10,818 nucleotides of DNA from Alphaproteobacteria bacterium (GTDB taxonomy: Bacteria > Pseudomonadota > Alphaproteobacteria > UBA9219): the NCBI GenBank assembly GCA_028693775.1, contig JAQUUS010000030.1:1-10818 (forward strand), in the 5' to 3' direction. Shown here piece by piece: positions 6,537-10,818 of this stretch; position 1 is the first letter of the stretch; every line of letters starts with the position of its first letter. The notes beneath the pieces were generated by a model. It made no database searches, was not told the origin of the DNA, and worked only from the letters and a program-made list of their open reading frames with translations. Made by a program: the position numbers and the translations under genes.

Positions 6537-8342
6537 GTGTCATTCCCTCCCTCTTTTTTGGAAGAAATCCGAAACCGGCTTCCTTTGTCGGGCGTCGTCG
6601 GCTCGCGCATACGCATGACGCGCGCCGGGCGCGAATACAAAGGGTGCTGTCCGTTTCATAATGAAAAAACGCCCAGTTTTTATGTCAACGACGACAAGCA
6701 GTTTTATCATTGCTTCGGGTGCGGTGCGCACGGCGACGTGATCGGATTTGTCATGCGCCACGACCGCTTGAGCTTTCCCGAGGCGATCGAAAGCCTTGCG
6801 GCGCAGGCGGGGCTGCAAGTGCCGCGCGACACGCCGATAGAACGCGAAAAATACGATACCGAAAAACGCCTGCATTTGTTGCTTGAACGCGCGACAGAAT
6901 GGTTTGAAACGCGATTGTTCGAAGCGGGAGGCAAGGAGGGCCTTGCCTATCTGCATGCGCGCGGCCTGAACGACGACGCTATCCGGCGATTTCGGCTTGG
7001 CTACGCGCCGAACGACGGTCAGGCGCTGATCCGCCATTTATCGCAAAAAGAAATCGGCGGCTTCACGCCGCAGGAAATGGTCGCCGTCGGCTTGGCCAAA
7101 AAAGCCGAAGACCGTGCCGACCACTACAGTTTTTTCCGCAATCGCGTCATCTTCCCCGTTGGAGACCGCCGCGGCCGCACGGTCGCGTTTGGGGGCCGCG
7201 TTCTTGGCGACGGCGAACCCAAATATCTCAATTCGCCCGATCACGAACTTTTTCATAAAGGGCATTTGCTCTACGGCCTGTCCCGTGCGCGCACCGCCAT
7301 TTCGCAAGGACAGCCGATTATCGTCGTCGAAGGCTATATGGACGTCATCGCCCTTGTTGAGGCGGGATACAGCGGTGCCGTTGCTCCGCTGGGAACGGCA
7401 TTGACCGAAGACCAAATGCAGGTGCTTTGGAAGATGCTGCCTCCGCTCGAAAGCCGCGAGGCGACGCGAGACTATAGCCCCATTCTGTGTTTCGACGGAG
7501 ACAGCGCCGGAATCCGGGCCGCTTCTCGTGCCGTCGAGCGTGCGTTGCCGAACATAACGTCGGCGCAAACCCTGCGCATTGCGACCATCGAAGGAGCCAA
7601 GGACCCCGACGAGCTTATCCGCAAGTCGGGACGATCCGCATTCGATGCGATCCTGAGACAGGCGCAGCCATTGATCGATGTTTTGTGGGCGCTTTCGATA
7701 GCCGGGCGAACGCTTAAAACGCCCGAAGAACGCGCCTCGTTCGGCGTTGTATTAAAGAAACGCGTTGCCCGTATCAAAGATGAACAGCTTCGCGAGCTAT
7801 ATTACGACGAGTTCAAAAAGCGTATCGAAAGCCTGTTCGCGCCAAAACCGAGAACGACCAACTATCGCCAGACCCGCGCCGGGGCAGGGCCTGCCGCGCC
7901 GTATCTCGGTGCGCGGCGTCCCCCGCAAGGCAAGAGAAGGGCGGCCGAAAAAATTCTTCTGGCGCTGATGATCAACCACCCAGATTTGTTCGATGCCTAC
8001 GGAGAGAAATTCGCGGTGTCTGAGTTCCACACGCCCGAATTCGAAACGCTGCGCAAAAAAACGGTCGAGCACCTGTCGCAAGGATATGAAGAAAAGCCCA
8101 CGGCCGAAGAAGTTCGCCGGGCGCTGAGCGGATCAGACGATCCGTTCGGGTACGAAGAAAGCGGCGCGGCCCTTGCCGAGGTTTTGTCCGCCTCGACTTA
8201 TATAGGAGCCGGAAAGGCCGCACGCCCCGACGCCACGTTTGAAGAGGCGAGCGAGGCGTGGAGCGCGGTATGGACGTCTGTTGAGCAGGAAAAAGTCGAG
8301 GCCGAGCGGCTCCAGCGCACGAAAGACGCGTGGACGAACTAG
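6537..8342 (+). CDS. dnaG: DNA primase DnaG
   Basis: The 601-residue replicative primase makes RNA primers at the fork with DnaB helicase. The N-terminal zinc-binding domain has CPFH (38-41) and CFGC (59-62) ligands. The RNA-polymerase core includes RNRVIFPVGDRRGRTVAFGG (201-220) and PKYLNSPDHELFHKG (228-242). The TOPRIM fold follows, with Glu265 in VVEGYMDV and Asp320/Asp322 in CFDGDSAG. An Arg/Pro/Ala-rich linker (about 436-468) leads to a helical DnaB-interacting C-terminal domain. Translation starts at GTG: the N terminus MSFPPSFLEEIRNRLPLS is the usual alphaproteobacterial start and no suitable ATG exists, though no strong RBS is seen. About 13 residues (301-313, LPPLESREATRDY) look inserted just before the Asp-bearing TOPRIM strand. 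The frequent downstream partner rpoD is absent; recA follows on the other strand with no clear terminator between. Confidence 0.97.
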   Translation: MSFPPSFLEEIRNRLPLSGVVGSRIRMTRAGREYKGCCPFHNEKTPSFYVNDDKQFYHCFGCGAHGDVIGFVMRHDRLSFPEAIESLAAQAGLQVPRDTPIEREKYDTEKRLHLLLERATEWFETRLFEAGGKEGLAYLHARGLNDDAIRRFRLGYAPNDGQALIRHLSQKEIGGFTPQEMVAVGLAKKAEDRADHYSFFRNRVIFPVGDRRGRTVAFGGRVLGDGEPKYLNSPDHELFHKGHLLYGLSRARTAISQGQPIIVVEGYMDVIALVEAGYSGAVAPLGTALTEDQMQVLWKMLPPLESREATRDYSPILCFDGDSAGIRAASRAVERALPNITSAQTLRIATIEGAKDPDELIRKSGRSAFDAILRQAQPLIDVLWALSIAGRTLKTPEERASFGVVLKKRVARIKDEQLRELYYDEFKKRIESLFAPKPRTTNYRQTRAGAGPAAPYLGARRPPQGKRRAAEKILLALMINHPDLFDAYGEKFAVSEFHTPEFETLRKKTVEHLSQGYEEKPTAEEVRRALSGSDDPFGYEESGAALAEVLSASTYIGAGKAARPDATFEEASEAWSAVWTSVEQEKVEAERLQRTKDAWTN

Positions 8343-8391
8343 CTGAAAATTTCCGGGCTTTAAAAGACGCAAGTACATGGCACGGACCTCA

Positions 8392-9492
8392 TTAATCCTC
8401 TTCTGAAGCTTCGTCTTCCGAACCGGGTGCGCCCATCATGGCGTTTGTAACAAGACCGGCGTTTGTGCGGATCTTTTGCTCGATGGCATCGGCAATCTGA
8501 GGATTGTCGCGAAGGAAGGATTTTGCATTTTCGCGGCCCTGCCCGATGCGTTGTCCGTCATAGGAGAACCATGCGCCGGATTTTTCGATAACGCCTGCTT
8601 GCGCGCCGAGGTCGATAAGTTCGCCTGTTTTCGAAACGCCTTCGCCATACATAATGTCGAACTCAACGGTTCTGAACGGCGGAGCGAGCTTGTTCTTGAC
8701 GACCTTGACGCGGGTTTGGTTGCCCACAACCGTATCGCGGTCCTTGATGGAGCCGATGCGGCGGATGTCGAGGCGGACGGAGGCGTAAAACTTCAAGGCA
8801 TTGCCGCCAGTGGTTGTTTCGGGATTGCCGAACATGACGCCGATTTTCATGCGGATCTGGTTGATGAAAATAACCATGCAGCGCGATTTGGAAATAGAGC
8901 CCGTGAGCTTGCGCAAAGCCTGGCTCATGAGGCGGGCTTGCAGGCCCATATGGCTGTCGCCCATTTCGCCTTCGAGCTCGGCGCGCGGAACGAGGGCCGC
9001 GACGGAGTCAACGACCAGAACGTCGATAGCGCCTGAGCGAACGAGCGTATCGGCGATTTCAAGGGCCTGTTCGCCTGCATCCGGCTGGGAGATGAGAAGG
9101 TTTTCGATATCGACGCCGAGTTTGCGCGCATAGCTGGGATCGAGCGCGTGCTCTGCATCGACAAAGGCGCAAGCGCCGCCCGCCTTTTGGGCCTGAGCGA
9201 CAACATGGAGCGCCAGCGTGGTTTTGCCCGAGCTTTCCGGTCCATAGATTTCGATAATACGTCCGCGAGGCAAGCCGCCAACGCCCAGTGCGATATCGAG
9301 GCCGAGCGAGCCGGTTGAAATGGTATCGATCTCCGTTGCGGCTTCCTTGGCGCCCAGTTTCATGACGGAGCCTTTGCCGAAGGCGCGTTCGATTTGGTTC
9401 AACGCGGCATCGAGAGCTTTTTGACGATCGCTGTTCATTTCCTTGCTTTCTTTATCTACGACGTGGAGATTGGTATTGCGTGAGGCACCCAT
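8392..9492 (-). CDS. recA: Recombinase RecA
   Basis: The 366-residue protein catalyses ATP-dependent homologous pairing and strand exchange and acts as co-protease for LexA self-cleavage in the SOS response. Visible landmarks are Walker A GPESSGKT (84-91), the VVDSVAAL Walker B strand (160-167), the L1-loop region GEMGDSHMGLQARLMSQALRK at 175-195, FINQIRMKIGVMFGNPETTTGGNALKF (209-235) covering L2, and the acidic tail GSEDEASEED. Length is ordinary. The start at 9492 is fixed by AAGGAG six bases upstream; the Met at residue 19 is closer to the E. coli-type start but lacks such a site. A GTTC-N7-GTTC SOS box lies about 96 bases upstream, so LexA control is likely. The gene is convergent with dnaG, the stops being 49 bases apart. 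Confidence 0.98.
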   Translation of the reverse strand: MGASRNTNLHVVDKESKEMNSDRQKALDAALNQIERAFGKGSVMKLGAKEAATEIDTISTGSLGLDIALGVGGLPRGRIIEIYGPESSGKTTLALHVVAQAQKAGGACAFVDAEHALDPSYARKLGVDIENLLISQPDAGEQALEIADTLVRSGAIDVLVVDSVAALVPRAELEGEMGDSHMGLQARLMSQALRKLTGSISKSRCMVIFINQIRMKIGVMFGNPETTTGGNALKFYASVRLDIRRIGSIKDRDTVVGNQTRVKVVKNKLAPPFRTVEFDIMYGEGVSKTGELIDLGAQAGVIEKSGAWFSYDGQRIGQGRENAKSFLRDNPQIADAIEQKIRTNAGLVTNAMMGAPGSEDEASEED

Positions 9493-9558
9493 GAGGAACT
9501 CCTTGTGATTAGCAGGAAACGATGAAGGGACAAGAGGAACTGTTGTTTCTGTTTTGTT

Positions 9559-9587
9559 CTTTTACCCGCAAAAGCCCTTGCGCGCAA
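9559..9587 (-). promoter_or_regulatory. Candidate recA promoter
   Basis: On the minus strand TTGCGC (9587-9582) and TAAAAG (9564-9559) are separated by 17 bases. The SOS box abuts the -35 directly, and the degenerate second box touches the -10, an arrangement that would let LexA block polymerase. Transcription would start near 9552, with a leader of about 60 bases. An alternative -10, TATAAA (9620-9615), lies on the far side of the SOS box and would place the box just after the start site; it lacks a good -35. Confidence 0.4.
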
Positions 9588-9602
9588 GTTCTTTTTTTGT
9601 TC
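9588..9602. promoter_or_regulatory. SOS box (alphaproteobacterial LexA operator) of recA
   Basis: GTTC (9588-9591), seven T (9592-9598), GTTC (9599-9602) matches the alphaproteobacterial LexA-binding direct repeat GTTC-N7-GTTC perfectly. It lies in the recA upstream region, the most regularly LexA-controlled gene in this class, immediately beside a promoter candidate. The pattern and location together make the call strong, although the spacer is a plain T-tract and protein binding cannot be seen. Confidence 0.78.
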
Positions 9603-9656
9603 TCATTTGTGTTTTTTATAAGTATTTGTTTTTCAATAAAACTGTCATTTTAAGCG

Positions 9657-9688
9657 CAAAAGGGCCCCGCTTTGCAGCGCCGAGGCCC
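9657..9688 (-). terminator. Terminator-like hairpin on the minus strand between recA and the next gene
   Basis: On the minus strand, GGGCC with a T-G wobble (9688-9683), a three-base bulge, then CGCT (9679-9676), loop GCAA (9675-9672), AGCG (9671-9668), G and GGCCC (9667-9662), followed by four T with one intervening base in the tract region (9661-9657 reads CTTTT as complement of AAAAG). It resembles an intrinsic terminator, yet the gene to its right is on the plus strand, so no known transcript enters it. It could close a small minus-strand RNA starting in 9690-9833. Confidence 0.45.
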
Positions 9689-9759
9689 GGCAATCGAATA
9701 AATCGACGCACCCAAACGTTTTTTGTCCGTGCGTTTAAAGACGCGCATCCGGCCGAAAA

Positions 9760-9804
9760 AAGAAAAAAGGATAATTCTGCGCGAATATGATACCCTTTTT
9801 TCTT
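9760..9804. repeat. 11-bp inverted repeat around a -10-like sequence
   Basis: AAGAAAAAAGG (9760-9770) and CCTTTTTTCTT (9794-9804) are perfect inverted copies 23 bases apart, and TATGAT (9786-9791) lies between them. The arms are simple purine/pyrimidine tracts, so the match could be chance, but the placement about 30 bases before the next start codon would suit an operator or a leader structure. Confidence 0.4.
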
Positions 9805-9833
9805 CACCGAAGTTTTTCCCGCCAAGGAATTGA

Positions 9834-10343
9834 ATGAGATTTGCCCGCCTGATTTTTTGCGCTCTGCTATCGTCGTTGTCTTGTCCGGCGTTCGCGGCGA
9901 CGGCGTGTTATAGTCCGAAGCAGGTGCAGGCCGAGCAATTGCTTCGCCTTCATTCCGAAATGATGGTCATAGCGGTCACCTGCCGGCAGGCTTCTGACGG
10001 GCGGTCCTTGTCTCGTGCCTACACGGGCTTCACACGGAAAAATGTTCAGCTTATAAAGAGCGCCGAAGATACGTTGGTTGCCTACTATAAAAAACAAAAA
10101 GGAGATCCGGTCGATAGGCTGGATAAACTGCGGACGAAGCTTGCAAACGAATACGGGCAAAAAGTCGCCGAAGTTTCTGCGCCAGCGTTTTGCGCGCAAA
10201 ATCGGGACAGGGTTTATGCCTGGGCGGTTGCGCCGACGTCCGATATAAACAAGCGCGTTATCAAAATGGGGCTGACCGAACGGACCTACGACAAGCCGTG
10301 CAAGAAAAATATGGTTTTGGCAAAGAGAAAGAAAAGGAAATAG
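9834..10343 (+). CDS. Secreted four-cysteine protein of unknown function
   Basis: This encodes 169 residues with a clear Sec signal peptide: basic MRFAR, hydrophobic core to about residue 16, and an AFA cleavage motif ending at Ala21. The mature protein, about 148 residues, is mostly helical and basic, with four cysteines (25, 50, 120, 156) that could form two disulfides in the periplasm. The segment CYSPKQVQAEQLLRLHSEMMVIAVTC (25-50) and the YTGFTRKNVQLI patch (63-74) look like those of an unnamed conserved alphaproteobacterial family, as far as I recall, but I know no function. The C terminus is very basic (KRKKRK). AAGGA lies five bases before the ATG, and TATGAT (9786-9791) is a possible -10. 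ubiA starts four bases after its stop, so they are probably cotranscribed, without evident functional link. Confidence 0.85.
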   Translation: MRFARLIFCALLSSLSCPAFAATACYSPKQVQAEQLLRLHSEMMVIAVTCRQASDGRSLSRAYTGFTRKNVQLIKSAEDTLVAYYKKQKGDPVDRLDKLRTKLANEYGQKVAEVSAPAFCAQNRDRVYAWAVAPTSDINKRVIKMGLTERTYDKPCKKNMVLAKRKKRK

Positions 10344-10347
10344 CCCG

Positions 10348-10797
10348 ATGCGTCCTGAGTTGAATCTCGACAATCTTCGTGCGGCCTTCCATACTTTTAC
10401 GGCACGATTCAAAAATCCGGACGACCCCCTGTCGCCGTATCTTCGGCTGATGCGCATCGACAAGCCCGCAGGAACGTGGCTGCTTCTTTTGCCGTGCTGG
10501 TGGGGCGTGGCCTATTCGGCGCAGTATTTTCCGAATCTCTGGTACATGTTTTTGTTTGCGATCGGAGCCATCGTGATGCGCGGCGCCGGATGCGTCGTGA
10601 ACGATATCTACGACCGCCATCTCGATGCCGGGGTCGAGCGGACAAAGCTGCGCCCGCTTGCCAGCGGAGAGGTGACCCTAACGCAGGCGCTTCTGATTCT
10701 GGGCTTTTTGCTGATACTCGGCCTGCTGATTTTGCTTATGTTCAATCGTGCGACGATCATCCTCGGCGTCGTATCGCTGGCGCTGATGATGACCTAG
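10348..10797 (+). CDS. ubiA: 4-hydroxybenzoate polyprenyltransferase UbiA, cut by an in-frame TAG
   Basis: UbiA is the inner-membrane enzyme that joins a polyprenyl diphosphate to 4-hydroxybenzoate in ubiquinone synthesis. The visible 149 residues cover the N-terminal half: RIDKPAGTWLLLLPCWWG (36-53), the first Asp-rich magnesium/diphosphate-binding motif NDIYDRHLD (85-93), RPLASG (102-107), and membrane helices around 64-84, 113-131 and 136-148. The family is about 290 residues long with a second Asp-rich motif, so this product lacks the second half. Reading through the TAG at 10795 gives SFMQRIT up to the window edge, matching the family's PFMKRxT directly after the Tyr that the TAG replaces; the frame therefore continues. 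AAGGA nine bases upstream lies inside the previous gene. Either a nonsense mutation, a sequencing error or readthrough; a truncated enzyme should be inactive. Confidence 0.88.
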   Translation: MRPELNLDNLRAAFHTFTARFKNPDDPLSPYLRLMRIDKPAGTWLLLLPCWWGVAYSAQYFPNLWYMFLFAIGAIVMRGAGCVVNDIYDRHLDAGVERTKLRPLASGEVTLTQALLILGFLLILGLLILLMFNRATIILGVVSLALMMT

Positions 10798-10818
10798 TCG
10801 TTCATGCAAAGAATAACG

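Larger units (their letters stand above)
9603..9833. other. Remainder of the 341-base recA/secreted-protein intergenic region
   Basis: Beyond the recA control sites (up to 9602) this stretch is AT-rich to 9650, then GC-rich around the hairpin at 9662-9688, then purine-rich. Short open frames exist on both strands (for example plus 9554-9790 and minus 9616-9825), but they have no ribosome binding site and no recognisable domain, so I do not call them genes. It contains TATGAT (9786-9791), a 5-of-6 -10 candidate for the gene at 9834, within an 11-bp inverted repeat. A small RNA on the minus strand is possible. Confidence 0.5.

Noticed and set aside
8643..8660. CCATACATAATGTCGA inside recA resembles the pilin-upstream palindrome.
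   Set aside because: It lies within conserved recA coding sequence (the DIMYGEG segment) and is not palindromic; coincidence.
9554..9825. Two overlapping open frames (plus 9554-9790, minus 9616-9825) in the recA upstream region.
   Set aside because: No ribosome binding sites, no domain and low-complexity composition; they also cover the recA control sites and the hairpin.

Overview
The window reads as part of an alphaproteobacterial chromosome. Four things point that way: a YdcH-type DUF465 protein, a lipoprotein with the RT0821/Lpp0805 (rickettsial 17 kDa antigen-like) C-terminal domain, the overlapping ybeY-corC pair, and a direct-repeat GTTC-N7-GTTC SOS box upstream of recA, which is the alphaproteobacterial form of the LexA site. 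The genus cannot be fixed from the sequence; a free-living or predatory/host-associated lineage of the Micavibrio/Rhodospirillales kind would fit. Nearly all the content is housekeeping. No IS element, CRISPR array, rRNA or tRNA gene was seen.

Layout. Positions 1-100 hold the start signals of a minus-strand gene that leaves the window on the left. Positions 101-1983 are minus-strand: a small DUF465 protein with its terminator, a zinc-finger-less DnaJ (CbpA-like) and, upstream of it, the 17 kDa-antigen-like lipoprotein. A divergent intergenic region (1984-2174) then leads into a plus-strand run: ybeY and corC (4-base overlap), a lone type IVb-like pilin with its own strong RBS and terminator, a YifB/ComM-family Mg-chelatase-like ATPase, a GatB/YqeY protein and dnaG primase. 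recA lies on the minus strand, convergent with dnaG. A 341-base regulatory region separates recA from a plus-strand pair: a secreted four-cysteine protein of unknown function and ubiA, which begins the ubiquinone prenylation step.

How the genes fit together. ybeY acts in rRNA/ribosome maturation, and dnaG and recA in replication and repair. ComM-family proteins assist branch migration during transformation in some bacteria, so the pilin-comM neighbourhood could relate to DNA uptake, but this is inference. The most notable oddities are an in-frame TAG in ubiA exactly where the family has the Tyr of its YPFxKR motif, a well-formed SOS operator with a degenerate second copy at recA, and two intrinsic terminators on the minus strand of intergenic regions that have no annotated upstream gene to terminate. 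I found no convincing new multi-gene system here; the leads are regulatory and single-gene.
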